From contig BFEA01000083.1 in assembly GCA_003427395.1 (NCBI GenBank), positions 1,524,391 to 1,568,037 of the forward strand: a DNA stretch of 43,647 nucleotides. The letters run 5' to 3'. A program made the position numbers and the translations under genes. Positions 1 to 10,950 of the stretch are shown piece by piece (positions within the stretch are counted from its first letter, which is position 1; each line of letters starts with the position of its first letter). The DNA comes from Chara braunii (taxonomy: Eukaryota > Streptophyta > Charophyceae > Charales > Characeae). The notes below the pieces were generated by a model that saw only the letters and a program-made list of their open reading frames with translations, ran no database searches and had not been told where the DNA came from.

Positions 1-120
1 TCCAACCCCATCTTCAAAAAAAAAAAAAAAAAATCCTGGGATGTTTTTTGGCTCGTCTGGTTTTGCCGGACGGACCCCCCCCAGTCCGTCTGGCCCGGTC
101 CGCCTGGGCCGGACGTCGAC
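1..120. other. Poly-A run and GC-rich hairpin-prone segment
   Basis: An A homopolymer at about 16-33 is followed by a C/G-rich stretch (55-117) full of nested short inverted repeats built on GTCCG and CCGGAC. No gene is visible. It may belong to the flank or to the truncated 3' LTR of the first family X element. Confidence 0.4.
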
Positions 121-1056
121 TTAACCCAGCTAATTAAACTATTTACTGGTATCCTCCCTCCCCCTGTATCATTCTTGAGTAGTCTCTTGATGTTGACGTC
201 CTGAAGCTCTGGTTCATCGGCGTGACTGAAGGTGTGCAATCGGCCCACCCCTGTGCCCAGGAAATCGCTTATGACCAGTCCTGCCTGTTCTTTATCCTCG
301 CGTGCAACGAGCCTTCCATCCGGTCGATCTGGCTGATCAAGGGGCAGTTTAAGGACAGCCCCCAAGGTCCTTAGGAATTACTTAATGTCGCAGACAGGAC
401 GACGATCACAACCAGTATTCAACTCAGACCCCGCTAGAAATATTTATAGACGGTCTGGTAAGCGTCTCATGTAGGACTGCTCAGTCCACGTTCCGTCTAC
501 AACGCAGCAGGCAGAACCAAGGACAAGCGGCAAAGCATGTGTGTACTAGTCCCAGCAGGTAGGCATGGTGACCGTCACCCGAGTGCTTCGTCCAGGGCCC
601 TTCAGAGGCAATGCCCGTCTCCCACCAGCTTGCTCCCGGAAGAATGCCGACTCTCAAGGTTGAGCGCTCACGACACCTCACAATGAGAGGACTCTCAAGA
701 CAGAACCCACTTCACCACGGTAAGAAGTAATGAAGAGGGTAGATAAGGTAAGGAGCAACACACCTCATAGCGCTGCCCCCAACCACAAATTTCTCACCAG
801 TAACCTGATGTGCATTTATGGTGACCGGTCGACACCTCGGCACAACCCACAACGCAATGTAGTTCCACCTAGACTGCCATGTCAGCAAACTCTCATCATC
901 CCGCGTGCACCCCTACGTCACCTCATAGCCTTCCTGGCACGCCCATATGACACTGGGCTGCCTATCATCCCAGGCACAAGCGTTATCACTGCCCCACCAT
1001 ATCGAGCGAAGCACCAAACAGCTATGGCGAAGGAGCCAGCGGAGCGGTTAGAACCA

Positions 1057-1068
1057 GCTCCGATACCA
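1057..1068 (-). other. Primer-binding site, initiator tRNA-Met (copy A)
   Basis: Minus strand TGGTATCGGAGC lies three bases past the LTR end. It differs from the usual plant tRNA-iMet PBS, TGGTATCAGAGC, at one base. It fixes the orientation of this element as minus. Confidence 0.75.
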
Positions 1069-1071
1069 AAT

Positions 1072-2097
1072 TGCAAGGAAAATGAGCAACAGCGAAATGA
1101 CAGAATTCCAGAATGCAAAATCACATTGAATGCCAGAAAGTCCAATGCTGGTCAGAAAGCAGAATTGCACCGATATATCACCAATGAAGAACCCATGCAC
1201 CGAATCTGAATGACAATGACAGCATACTCTCGCCATCACCAACATAAGTATCCAAAGCCTCTCCTCCTACTTGGCGCTCAGCGCCCAGACTACTATCACG
1301 CGGCTACTACCAGCCTACGAATTGACAATGCAACCTGTTGATGTCAGCAGCAAAACCGAAGTACATGAAGATGTCGACCCTTGTAGACTATCACCAAGAC
1401 CAGGGATGTGCCCTCGCCTCCTCCTCCTCATCTCTCTCTCTCCCTCGACTTGACTACCCACGTCTTCCTCCCATACATGAAGACCACCACCACCTCTGCT
1501 GACTATATCCAAGCCAAGCCTGACTATGGTTGGGCTGGCTTCGGCGCTGCCCTCAGCAGTGCCCTTCCTCTTGCACTACTGCATGCCGACGCGCGCTTGC
1601 ATCCAGCAGCTTGCGCAACAGCCCGCGAGCTATCGGTCCAGCAGCGCTGCGACATCTGCTTGCAAGACAATACAAGTGCTCGAATGTACCCTCCGGCACC
1701 CTGCCCTTTCCTATATGGAAAGTGGCGGGCGCATTGCTTGCTTTCCCCCCACGCGAGACCGAGTTCCCAGTAGCTTCAGTCCCGGCCAAAGTATCTGTGC
1801 CCAGGCCCTTTCAGACAGTGGCCTTGGACGGATTTGGTTACACATGCCCAACCACCCAGGCGCAAATGCGCGATGCTCCCTGCTTCGACCATGTGGCCGG
1901 AAGAGCTTGGAGGGCTCACAAATATAGTGGATTCTCAAGAGCAATGCGGATGTAACCAACTAGTGCGTGGCGACTGTCTGATGCCGACCAAGATTTTGCA
2001 AAAATTGACGAGTTCAGGGGCATGCCTTCACTTAGGGCGGGCATGTGCTTGATGCAGGGCCTTATGCAGTTATGCCGAGGGATCAAACCCTCGCACA
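1072..2097 (-). repeat. LTR of family X (central LTR, copy A)
   Basis: On the minus strand this LTR starts TGTGCGAGGG at 2097 and ends CCTTGCA at 1072, about 1026 bp. It aligns with 4245-5185 on the same strand and with 14211-15639 on the other strand. All three share the 16-mer at 2027-2042 (also 5108-5123, and as its reverse complement 14288-14303). The first 20 bases form a small GAGGG/CCCTC hairpin. It serves as the 3' LTR of the downstream-lying copy and as the 5' LTR of the next one. ORFs drawn across it on either strand have no recognisable content. Confidence 0.65.
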
Positions 2098-2161
2098 TGG
2101 ATAATAGGATGTATACCGTATGGAAGAACAAGTTTTCAATGAACAAACTAACAATTGGAAC

Positions 2162-2176
2162 CCACCATCCCCCTCA
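2162..2176 (-). other. Polypurine tract candidate of family X
   Basis: Minus strand GAGGGGGATGGTGGG lies about 65 bases before the LTR start at 2097. A similar purine run sits at the homologous place in the other copies (about 150-165 minus, 16542-16558 plus). The gap to the LTR is longer than usual, so the assignment is tentative. Confidence 0.4.
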
Positions 2177-2799
2177 ACCCTCCCTGATTGTCTTGATTCC
2201 CAACGACGTCCTGGAAGCAATCAGACAACACAGTGTCTAAAGGTGTGCACAACGGGCCACCCCTTTGCCCCGGGTAAGTAGTGAGCTGGCCAGCCCCAGC
2301 TGTACTATTTTTATCCTCGCGTACCATGTGAGTTGAATGTTCCACCAGAGTGTCTTTAACAATTGTCCGGTACTCGTCGATCCCCCACAGAGCTGGCCTG
2401 CCCATAACCATCTCTGTAGCGCAGCATGGCATCCAAGCATGTGTGCTCAACTCCCATGGGTTGGCATGGTGACCGTGACCTGTGCTTCGTCCAGTGCCCT
2501 TCAGAAAGCACCGCCGGACTCCCTCCAGCTTTCTCCCTAGGGACAATGTCGTCTCTCAAGGTTGAGCACACTCGACACCTTGCACAAGAGAGGATTCTCA
2601 AGAAGAGCTCATCTCATGGTAAGGAGTGATAAGGACAGTAGATAAGGTTAGAGACCATCAATAGGTGCCCCCAACCACAAATTTCTCACCTATTGTGTTG
2701 TCGTGCATTTCGATGACTGCTCGTTGCATCGGCACCACCAACATTGCAATGTAGTGCCACCTCAGCATAAATGCAACATCGGCATGATCTCATCACAAA

Positions 2800-4085
2800 G
2801 GCATATATGTTATGACCCTGGCCAATTGCGAGATACACATCCACTGAAAAGTACAATGCCATCCAATTGCAGAAAGAAATGAATGAACTTGAGAGGAGAG
2901 AGAGGAGTAGAAGAAGAAGTAAGAAAGAAGAAGAAGAAGAAGATGTACACCAGCAAAGACAATGTCAAGGCTCTTCTTCTTCGCCCAACAATCTCCTCCT
3001 CCTTATCTCCCCCTCCTCTTATTCATACAAGAAATAATAATACAATGTTGAATGACTGGTCCAGAATCATGTCCGAGTCCCTTTTCTACTGCAGGTATCA
3101 CTCGAGGTCCACCATAGCCATGGCCGCCTCTCCCTCACTTCACTCTCATAGGCCGAGGCTATGGCGGACTACTATGCCTTGCTCCGATGCCCAAAGGACA
3201 ACATAAAGCAGCTATGGCTGCTCGGACTCAGGCCGCCATGCCCAACCCTACCCTGAAGCTTCTTGGTGTGGCTCTCCCCGACTGGGGACTCCTTGCTGCA
3301 GCGCCCACCAAGGTGATGAAGATGGGTGCCACCATAGCCAGGTACGTACCCCTGGCGCTCCTCCCCCTTCCTTCCTCCCTCCTTCTTCCTCCCTCATGTC
3401 CTCCTTCCTCCCCAGCAGCGCTGCTCCAGCTTAGCACTGCTCCATCCAGCGCTCCACCAGTGTGTCGCCAAACTTGCACACCGAAAAAGAGGCCGGGTCT
3501 TCCGCCCGACCGGAAGATATAGCGGCCTGCTTTGCATCTTGGGCGGTGACTTCCAGGCCGCTGGCCTTCCCAAGCAACCGGTACCTCCTCCTCTTTTGGA
3601 GGGAACATCATTGCAGACTCTGGTATTGCCCCTACAGGCCCTAGACTCAGACTGGTACCCGCTAGACCTAGCCTACACTACCGGCCTCTAAAAATGCCAC
3701 TTTTGTCTTCTTCTGCTCGGCCTCCGGTACCTGCATATTTACCCCCCTGCCGGGTGCGGTACCGGCCTACCCGCTACTTGAGTGCTTTTTCCCCGCTGCA
3801 ATCCTTCGAAGCCAAGGCCACAGGTAAGTACCGGCCCTGAGGGCCCAACGAACGAACAAGTGCCCTGGCGGGCCACACACACACACACTCATACCAACCA
3901 GCACTCAGACAGGCACGGTCACACACGCAAGCCAACCGGCACTCAGACAGACATGCAGTCCAGCGAGCACACACGCACAGACTTAGCAGGCGGGGAACTC
4001 AGTAGGGCATTCAGTCTATGAGCAAAACTCAGAAATCAGCTGTGTGTTTCAGTCCGTGTTTGGACGGGTTATCACATATACCCAA
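2800..4085. other. Extra 1.3-kb segment inside one family X copy; no gene recognised
   Basis: This stretch is present in the 2098-4244 internal region but missing from the homologous place near 880-960. It holds a GA/AAG-rich tract (about 2890-2945), a CA microsatellite (about 3874-3889), two copies of a 38-bp unit starting at 3901 and 3939, and several scattered GTACCGGCC-like words between 3580 and 3840. The open frames at 3187-3611 are compositional and show no domain. It looks like an insertion, but I could not define its ends or a target-site duplication. Confidence 0.4.
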
Positions 4086-4230
4086 TATGTTGCCATATAG
4101 CCTTCCTGGTGCGCCCACTCTACCCTGGGCCGCCTTCATAAACCAGCGCAATAATATCTCCACTGCCCTGCGAGCCATGCAAAGCTCCAAATCACTCATG
4201 CACTGGTGCGAGTGGAGCGGCACGAACCAA

Positions 4231-4241
4231 CTCTGATACCA
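4231..4241 (-). other. Primer-binding site, initiator tRNA-Met (copy B)
   Basis: Minus strand TGGTATCAGAG matches the 3' end of plant initiator tRNA-Met exactly over 11 bases. It sits three bases past the LTR end at 4245. Confidence 0.8.
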
Positions 4242-4244
4242 AAG

Positions 4245-5185
4245 TGCAAGGAAAATGAGCGAGAGCGAAATGACAAGAATCCAATTTGCAATATCACATT
4301 GAAAGCCAGATTGACAATCACTGTTCAGAAAGCATAACGCACCAAGTGACACATCCATGGAGACCAAAGCAATGAACCCAGTTATCTATGTCAGCCCTTC
4401 TCGCCACCATCAACAATGTGTCCAATATCTCTTGTCCTAGACGACGCTCAGCGCCCTGTTTACAATCACACAGTGCCTACGCTAGCCTACACTACTGTGA
4501 CGATGCAACCATAACAATCACAACAGACCGCTTGTACGTGAAGATGCCGACCATGCAAACCAACACGGCACACCCAGGTATGTCTCACCTCTCGCTCTCA
4601 CACCCTTGGCATCTCCCCCATGCTCGTCCCGTCCCTCTAACCCAAGGACCACCGCCCAACCTCACTGGCTAACAAGGAGCCTCAGCCAGGCTATGGCTGG
4701 CTGAGCCCCGACGCTTCTCCCCTCAGCGCCCTCACGACCTGTGCCGGTGTGAACCCCAACACACCCGCAGCCACTAGCGAGCAAACCAGCAGCGCTGCCT
4801 CGTCGACACCACGTGCCAGGATATCTCCCTCGCTCGCGGGCACTTTCCTTTATGGAAAGTGCAGGCAGCCTTTCCTGGAAGGGAGGCCGTGGTTTCCAGA
4901 AGCTTTGGATCGGACCCAAGTGTCTGAGCTCAGACCCTATTCAGATACTGGTCTGGGCTCATAGCAGTTAGGCACTCAACCGTGCGATGTGGCCTTTGTT
5001 GCACGCCGCTTCCTGATAGGCTGAGGGGCCTTCCTCCACATCGCTGCTTGGGTCCCCATGTTCAGAGAAAGGCCGAAAGTAGGCCTCGTAGTAAAATGGA
5101 GCCCGACTTCACTTAGGGCGGGCGTAAGGCTTGGCCAAACGAGGCCTTGTGACACTGGCGAGGGGTGAAATCCTTTCATTGTGCT
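4245..5185 (-). repeat. LTR of family X (copy B, 5' LTR)
   Basis: Homologous to 1072-2097 on the same strand, with the shared 16-mer at 5108-5123 and the CCTTGCA end at 4245. The start near 5185 is blurred by divergence. The two LTRs differ widely by eye, so the copy is old. No protein is recognised across it. Confidence 0.6.
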
Positions 5186-5225
5186 GGTGTGGGCTGAAGA
5201 TCGGTATGGCTTCAGTTGCGAACAC

Positions 5226-5344
5226 TGTAACAGTTGCAGTGGTAAAGGCATTTGGCTGTTATTTCCGAGATCACCGGTTCAATTTCATGTGGCTGCGGAT
5301 TGATCCTGGCAATATATTGAACAGGTTCCCAGTCAAAAAAAAAG
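5226..5344 (+). repeat. tRNA-derived SINE
   Basis: An A-box-like GTTGCAGTGGTA (5233-5244) and a B-box-like GGTTCAATTTC (5276-5286) lie 43 bases apart, the spacing of an internal Pol III promoter in a tRNA gene. A non-tRNA body follows and an A-run tail ends it at 5335-5343. The cloverleaf arms do not pair well, so it is a SINE head rather than a working tRNA gene. It depends on a LINE for mobility. Confidence 0.6.
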
Positions 5345-5553
5345 ATCAAAATAACGTTCCCCGTTGCATACTTTTTCCAGAAATGTCTTGAACGTTTTGG
5401 AGCAAGTTTTAGGTGCATGCATGCCATGTGCAGTGCACCGGGTCGTTTTGTCCCCACCGTTGTGCGGAGAGGTAAAAAACGTTTGGTGCACGTGCGCATG
5501 GCATCCAGAGGTGTGCAAGGGGTCCACACATGTGCATGGCATGTTGTGAGTGC

Positions 5554-5657
5554 ATGTCATGCACTTCATTCATCCCCATGGGTTTGGCTGAACAGGCTGG
5601 TAGATTCCGCGCGGGGAAAGTTCGGCTCTGTTGCGATGTCATGCACTTCATTCATCC
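5554..5657. repeat. 22-bp direct repeat pair beside the SINEs
   Basis: The 22-mer ATGTCATGC...TTCATCC occurs at 5554-5575 and 5636-5657, exactly 82 bases apart. The second copy lies just downstream (minus sense) of the SINE-like head at 5671-5742, so both may be parts of SINE tails. Confidence 0.5.
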
Positions 5658-5670
5658 TGGTGGGTTTACA

Positions 5671-5742
5671 TGTCCAATCCGAGAATCGAACACAGAACCA
5701 ATGGCTTGTCAGGCAAACATCTAACCAATAGGCTAAGTGGGC
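5671..5742 (-). repeat. tRNA-Val-like SINE head
   Basis: Minus strand shows an A-box-like TAGCCTATTGGTTAGATG (5718-5735), an anticodon-loop-like stretch with GAC (5708-5710, valine) and a B-box GTGTTCGATTCTC (5681-5693). The acceptor ends do not pair and no CCA-side arm is seen, so a functional tRNA is unlikely. Confidence 0.55.
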
Positions 5743-5894
5743 TGGGGTGAAAGTAAGGCCCCGAGATGAATACTTGATCCCTCCCCAACACGGATTGCTC
5801 GGTGACACAGCGTACCCAACCACACTCATGCCCACGTCTCACAGCCACACATCTGTAGTAAAATTTCTATGGCTGTTACTTACTGCATGAAAGC

Positions 5895-5940
5895 AATGCA
5901 TGTCCAATCCGAGAATCGAACACACAACCGACGACTTGGC
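5895..5940 (-). repeat. Partial SINE copy (B-box side only)
   Basis: The 24 bases 5901-5924 repeat 5671-5694 exactly, including the B-box GTGTTCGATTCTC at 5911-5923 on the minus strand. The A-box half is lost or unrecognisable. Confidence 0.5.
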
Positions 5941-5959
5941 AAATTCCATCTCGACAAAA

Positions 5960-6474
5960 ATTTGGATCTGTTGCGAGGCTGGTGTTAGAAGTCGTGGCAT
6001 TAGCAGCAGTAACAATAGTGTTGGTAGTAACACCGTCTTCCCCCCAATGGAACGCACGGTTTGTTTGTTTTTTGGCCAACTGGTTTTCTCGATACAAGTA
6101 TAATGACCGTGTGTTCTATTCGGGGGAAGATGGTAGTAATAGTAGTGTAATAAGCCTACTGTCTTCACCCGAATTGAAAGGCTGGTCATTATCACAGCAT
6201 CTAGATTGAAAGTTGCCCCAAATGCGGCTATAGTCACCGGGCATTATGATTGGGTAATGCGGTGGCTGTAGTGGTTGCGGCAATGAGCATTGGGGAAGTG
6301 GGTGTGGAAGAGTAGCTGACAAACATTATTGTTGTATCTAGACCGGAAGTTTTCCCAAATACAGCGATAATGATTGTGCATTCTATTGGGGGGTAAAGCA
6401 ATAGCGGCAAGTAATGGACAAAGGTAGTGGTCAAGCAGCAGTTTGGGACATCTTTAAAGTGGGAATGATACAGA
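5960..6474. repeat. Decayed tandem units, ~140-bp period
   Basis: About three diverged units can be aligned. Each has a TCTAGA or TCGATA start, a CCCAAAT-like core and a TTCTATT/GGGGG stretch: around 6092, 6198 and 6337. No gene is visible. The block ends where the LTR of gypsy element 1 begins at 6475. Confidence 0.4.
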
Positions 6475-7463
6475 TGCAATAACCCGCTTATCATGCCTCG
6501 TAACCTGTCTAAGGGGCCCCAGGCCCGACGTTGGCTTCAGGCCGCAAAAAGAGGCAGGACCCCAAAATTCGGAATCAGGGGCCCTGCGCCAAACAATTGG
6601 CCAAAAGTCAACTGTACACGGCCTCAGTTTAAGTCACTGTGGACCCAGCCCTGGCCGTCGGTCAGACACACACACTTGTTTGTATGCAGGTACCAAAACA
6701 CCATTCAGGTCGAGTGGAAATCTGCAACTGTATGGGATCCAGGCCGTCGGCTGCGATTCAATCTGAGCCACCGTGGGTAGGAGACCTGAGGCAGATCAAT
6801 CCGGTCCAACACTATAGAAGACCCTATCTCCAGGGAGTCAACATTCAGTCTTTCTATGCTTCCTTGACGCTGGCTTGACGCTGGCTAGACGCTGGCTAGA
6901 CGCTGGCTGGACGCTGGCTTGACGCTAGCTGGACGTTGGCACTGTGGACGACGTCGCGAGACTGTTGCTGCATGCTGGCGCCTTCCTGCTTTGGCGCCAG
7001 CCTATGCCGACGTGGCATTTGCCATACTGTCTACATTGCTGACTTTGGACGTGACAAGGAGGGAGATCGGGATCCGTGGATGATTGAGAGGGGACGGGAT
7101 ACTCACCTGCTGTGATACTGTGCGCTTTTGAACGTCTTTAACGTCTTCATGAGAGAACTGTGCCATGTGGCACTTTGATGTGATCGGGATCTGTCCGGCT
7201 CATTATTGGATACTGTTTTGTTGACGTGGAGGCGAGAGGAAGCCCGAAGGAGTGTGAAATGTTGGGCTACTATCTTTGTGGTCATTGATGGTTACTATCT
7301 CTTCCACCTTCTAATCAGTCTAATCTCCCTCCACTCTCTTCGTCTATTGGAAACGAGACATTGTATCAAAGATCACATTCATGATTATTGGGGACATTGT
7401 TTAAAGTTGAGTTACCTTGTATTTCGACATCTTACAAGTATCCTACGTACTGGGTTCATTACA
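6475..7463 (+). repeat. 5' LTR of gypsy element 1
   Basis: Starts TGCAATAACCCGC and ends TTCATTACA, three bases before the PBS. Homologous to 12188-13437. It contains an 11-bp minisatellite at 6864-6940. ORFs reported over it are not coding. Confidence 0.85.
6864..6940 (+). repeat. 11-bp minisatellite inside the LTR, 7 units
   Basis: Seven head-to-tail units of the form TNGACGCTGGC. The same array in the 3' LTR (13003-13057) has five units, so copy number changed after insertion. Confidence 0.9.
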
Positions 7464-7466
7464 ATT

Positions 7467-7478
7467 TGGTATTGGAGC
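7467..7478 (+). other. Primer-binding site of gypsy element 1
   Basis: TGGTATTGGAGC, two changes from the tRNA-iMet site TGGTATCAGAGC, three bases after the LTR end. Confidence 0.75.
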
Positions 7479-7806
7479 ATACCTTCTTCGTCGCGGTCTG
7501 CTGTCAGGCGCAAGGTGGCGCCCAGGTAAGTTGGAGGTGCTGCGCGCAGGAAAGAATCACGTTTATATACGCGCGCGATTATAATCACGGTCTAGACATT
7601 GATAGTCGTGCGCATACTGACCTGAAAATGATGATGTGGACGTGCTGAAGAGAAGACGGCGACATTACGACGTGACGTTTTTTGCGCCTCTCTGTTTTGA
7701 CTCGATTCATTCCTTTGTTCTTCTTCCCTATCTCCATGACCTTTTTTGCTGATGAGGAAGGTAGTGAATTGAGAACCCGTGGCCAAATTGCAAATAGACG
7801 CAGGAG

Positions 7807-8196
7807 ATGTTGGGCCGTCTCCATCAGTTGATCACCGATTTACATGATTCTGGAGCCGATGCTGAGCAACACGTGCGCATCCAGTCCGATCTGCGAGCAA
7901 CAGAAACCGAACTAGAGCAGGCTGATACGGCTGTTCAGATGATGAAAGCCAGTACTCATGTACAACATACTATTAAATTTGTGATTGGTCAGCTGACGGA
8001 GATACCCAATAGCATGGCCAAAGGAAAAGAAGAAGAGGGAGAAAGAAGTGAAGAAAATAAAGAACCAGAATTGTCTGAAGAGATAATGATGGCAAATATC
8101 AAGCAGTTGGAAGAAACCTTGAATGCAGAGAAAAACAAGATAGAAGAATACCGGAGAATGAAGATAGAGAAAGAACAACAAGTGAAAACTGGGTGA
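7807..8196 (+). pseudogene. gag: gag N-terminal coiled-coil part, gypsy element 1
   Basis: An open frame of 129 codons from the first ATG after the PBS. The product is rich in Glu, Lys and Gln with heptad-like spacing, as expected for a coiled coil. It contains an acidic/basic run (KGKEEEGERSEENKEPE) in the middle. No catalytic motif is present. Position between PBS and the later gag matrix and zinc-knuckle remains makes this the gag N-terminus. It ends in a TGA, after which similar K/E-rich sequence continues in other frames, so the frame is broken rather than short by design. Confidence 0.6.
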
Positions 8197-9426
8197 AATC
8201 AGTTAGCGGTTTCACTTTGAGGGAACACAGTCTGACCTTGCATTTGTATTGGATAACTTGATGGCTTATCTCACACATCTTGAACTGAAGATTGATAGTA
8301 ACACCACCGCGATTGCGACAATGACTAAATTTGTTAAGGGGAAAGACAAGGTGGTGATTGAGGAGGAGGCCAAGGGGGAAAAAAAAAGAGAACCCAGGAG
8401 AAGCTCATGAAAGATGCAATGAAGGTTACGGAAATTGACGCCATAAAAACCCGAAACTTCCAAGAAACCGGCGGAACAAAAAGAAGAGCCCGCTAAGAAG
8501 GAACCGAACAAAAAGGTAGAAAAGCCGAAAAGAAAGGAAAAGGTGAAAATGAAATTATTCTTTACTTATAATGGAAAGCGAGGACAGTACTTGTTATTCT
8601 GGATTGCGGAAATCCAAACGTATTGTAGCACTGCACCGGTTGAGCCAGAAAGCCAAGTGGCTTTCACTACCTCATGTTCGGGTGAGGACGCAAAGGAATG
8701 AATCTTGTCCAGAACCTTGACCCCCAGGAGTTTCTCCAAAAGATTAAGGAGATTCTTGGACAAAACGACGACCGATAAGGCCTTCGACGAACTCACCACC
8801 ATCAGCCAAAAGCGTTGGACAATTGTTGATGCGTTGTCTTGTGAGGTTGATTGCTTGGTGGAGGTCCCCGATCTGAACCTGCATTACAACCAAGTGTTGT
8901 ACATCTTCTCATAAGCTCTTCCAGAACCCATTTGAGGACATCTCGTTGCCGAGGCAAAATCCGGTAAGTACAATTATGGACAGTTTCGCGACCTCGCTCT
9001 CCAAAGGGAGCAAATGACTGCACATGTAAAGGGAACATACGTGTCTGTAGTAGAGAATGGTCTGGTTGGTGGGTACAGTAAGCGGGTTCTGTGGCGGGAA
9101 AAGCGACAGGACCACATGCTTGTCGTGTTTGACAATGACATGATAGAGAAGCTGCCCCTTGACGAGGTCAAGGGAGGAGTGATGTCACTGTCCTGGTGGC
9201 CAATAAGGGTGGCACCAGTTCGTGGAGTAAGAAGAAGAGACCACTCTCCTTTCCCGAGCATCCCGGGATTGCTTCAGACAAATCTTGGGAAATAATGAGA
9301 CTGTCACGGGAAGAGTGGCAACAACGAATGGACAACCGACAGTGCGTTAAGTGTGGCACCGCAAGGCACATCATAGCATGGTGCTTTCTCATTCGCAACC
9401 CAAAAGGGAGCAGCCAACAGGAGTAG
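8197..9426 (+). pseudogene. gag: gag capsid and zinc knuckle remains, gypsy element 1
   Basis: Pieces of a typical plant Ty3/gypsy Gag can be followed through several frames. A capsid segment near 8547-8705 is interrupted by a TGA (8697-8699) where Trp is expected in the AKEW motif. A further capsid segment covers 8705-9180. A CCHC zinc knuckle, CVKCGTARHIIAWC (CX2CX4HX4C), sits at 9343-9384. Gag would coat and package the element's RNA in a cytoplasmic particle. At least three frame changes and several stops make it non-functional. Confidence 0.7.
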
Positions 9427-10060
9427 CATTTGCTCCTACTGAGTTGAGGGGATCAACTGAAGGTAAGGTGTTGATCATCCCTTTCAATCCCTCGACTCAT
9501 ATGGCAGAGGATGACTCTTTTTCAGCCCGTCATCCTGAACACCCAGATATTGTTTTATGTTTTGTCTCATCGGACGATTCCTTTGACGAACTCGGAAATA
9601 AACTCATAGTTTAAGGAGTTCGTGGGCTAAGAAAGTGAAGTCCAAGGGTGAGTTGATGATCGCAGACATTGAGGTGCTCTATTAGATTCGGGATCGAGGC
9701 GGTCCTACATCTCAGAGAAGGCAATTCGTAAATTGTATCTTGGAATGAAGGTAAAGGACTTACCAAGACCTATCACGTCTATGTTGGCTGACAAGACCAC
9801 GATCACTGTCTCTAAGTATGTCGATCGTGTAAAGTGTTATTTTCGAATAAAGGAAGGAAATAAGATATTGCATGAAATATCCTTCCTAATTGAGCTTACC
9901 CTTTGATATGATTCTGGGTATGGATTGGCACGAGGAAGCTGAAACAAAAGTCAAATTCAAAGAGAAGATTGTCAAACTCAGGGACGAAAGGTCCGAACTA
10001 AAAACAATTGAATTGTATCATAGGTCTGGCTCTGACAACCTTTAGATCGATCGTCTCGAA
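9427..10060 (+). pseudogene. Aspartic protease remains, gypsy element 1
   Basis: The active-site triad appears as LLDSGSRRSYIS, with Asp encoded at 9685-9687. A flap-side region continues to about 9895, and a later block ILGMDWHEEA (from about 9912) is the usual LGMDWL segment of Ty3/gypsy protease. A frameshift precedes the active site and another lies near 9900. This domain cleaves the Gag-Pol polyprotein in intact elements. Confidence 0.65.
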
Positions 10061-10195
10061 AAAGAAGTTGGATCAGGATGTGATGATGGTGCTCGTCAAA
10101 TGAGTAGGTGACTACTCCTCATCCTATCCTCCTTGTATTGAAAACTACTTCTCGAATATAAAGACTTACACATTGAGGCAACATGAATCACTGAG

Positions 10196-10950
10196 CATGC
10201 TATTAAGCACACAATCGAGATTATTCTCGGAAGTAAGATTTCCAAGGGTCCGATCTATCATATGTCTCCTAGGGAACTTCAGGAATTAAAGAAACAATTG
10301 CAAGAACTAACTGAAAAAGGACGGATTCGTCCTAACGGATTCCTCCTAACTCATCTCCTTGCTGTGCTCCTGTCTTATTCATGCCCAAAAAGGAAGGTGA
10401 ACTTAAATAATTTATTGATTATCGTGGGTTGAATGTCGTCACCGTCAAAAAACGCGAAACCACTTCCGCACATTGGCAACTTGTTGGACCAATTGCAGGG
10501 ATGCAGGGATGCAGGTACTTCAGTAAGATTGATCTCAAGTCAGGGTACCAGCAGATCGAGGTGGCTCTCGAGAATCAACACAAGACAACCTTCCAAACCA
10601 GGTATGGTCACTACGAGTTCGTGGTTATGCCTTTCAGACTGACTAATGCTCTCGCTACCTTCCAAATGTCTATGAATAAACTATTTCGCCAATGGCTGGA
10701 TCAATTCGTAGTTGTGTACCTCGATTATATCCTCGTGTACGGTAAGACACTGGAGGATCACGAGAAGCACCTACAAATGGTTCTACAGAAGATGTGCGAA
10801 GGCAACTTCAAACTGGATCCTAGAAAGTCTGAGTTTGCTAAGCTTGAAGTATTATACCTAGGGCATGTAGTAAACGAAGAGGGACTAAGGGACGAAGAGA
10901 AGAAGATAACAACAATTCGAGATTGGCCCCAACCTAAGATTGTCACATAA
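10196..10950 (+). pseudogene. Reverse transcriptase, gypsy element 1
   Basis: The RT fingers (IILGSKISKGPIYHMSP, about 10215-10265) are in one frame. Palm blocks follow, including FSKIDLKSGYQQIE at about 10519 and VVMPFRLTNA at about 10623. The catalytic YLDD box reads YLDY (10717-10728), so the second metal-binding Asp is lost. A tandem GGATGCAG duplication near 10498-10513 marks a frameshift before the palm. The thumb and connection run to a TAA at 10948-10950, and the same frame then continues into the RNase H region. Enzyme activity is not expected. Confidence 0.8.

Larger units (their letters stand above)
1..5190 (-). mobile_element. Tandem non-autonomous LTR retroelements (family X), LTR-internal-LTR-internal
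   Basis: Read on the minus strand, this stretch runs LTR (about 5185-4245), internal (4244-2098), LTR (2097-1072), internal (1071 to the window edge). Both LTRs end in CCTTGCA and are followed within three bases by a primer-binding site matching initiator tRNA-Met. The two internal segments are homologous: 170-870 aligns with 2160-2760, and 900-1060 with 4085-4240. The copy at 2800-4085 holds about 1.3 kb absent from the other. Neither internal part shows gag, protease, RT or integrase, so the family looks non-autonomous (LARD/TRIM-like) and would need enzymes supplied in trans. The shared central LTR is the layout left by unequal recombination between elements. The outer 3' LTR lies beyond position 1. 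Boundaries were judged by eye. Confidence 0.7.

Noticed and set aside
730-1209. 159-codon ORF as a gene
   Set aside because: It lies across the LTR border and PBS of family X, has no domain, and is not preserved in the homologous copies.
3187-3644. ORFs of 60-127 codons on both strands
   Set aside because: Overlapping compositional frames in C/T-rich DNA with no recognisable motif.
5671-5742. Functional tRNA-Val gene
   Set aside because: Acceptor arm does not pair and the arms are degenerate; a SINE head fits better.
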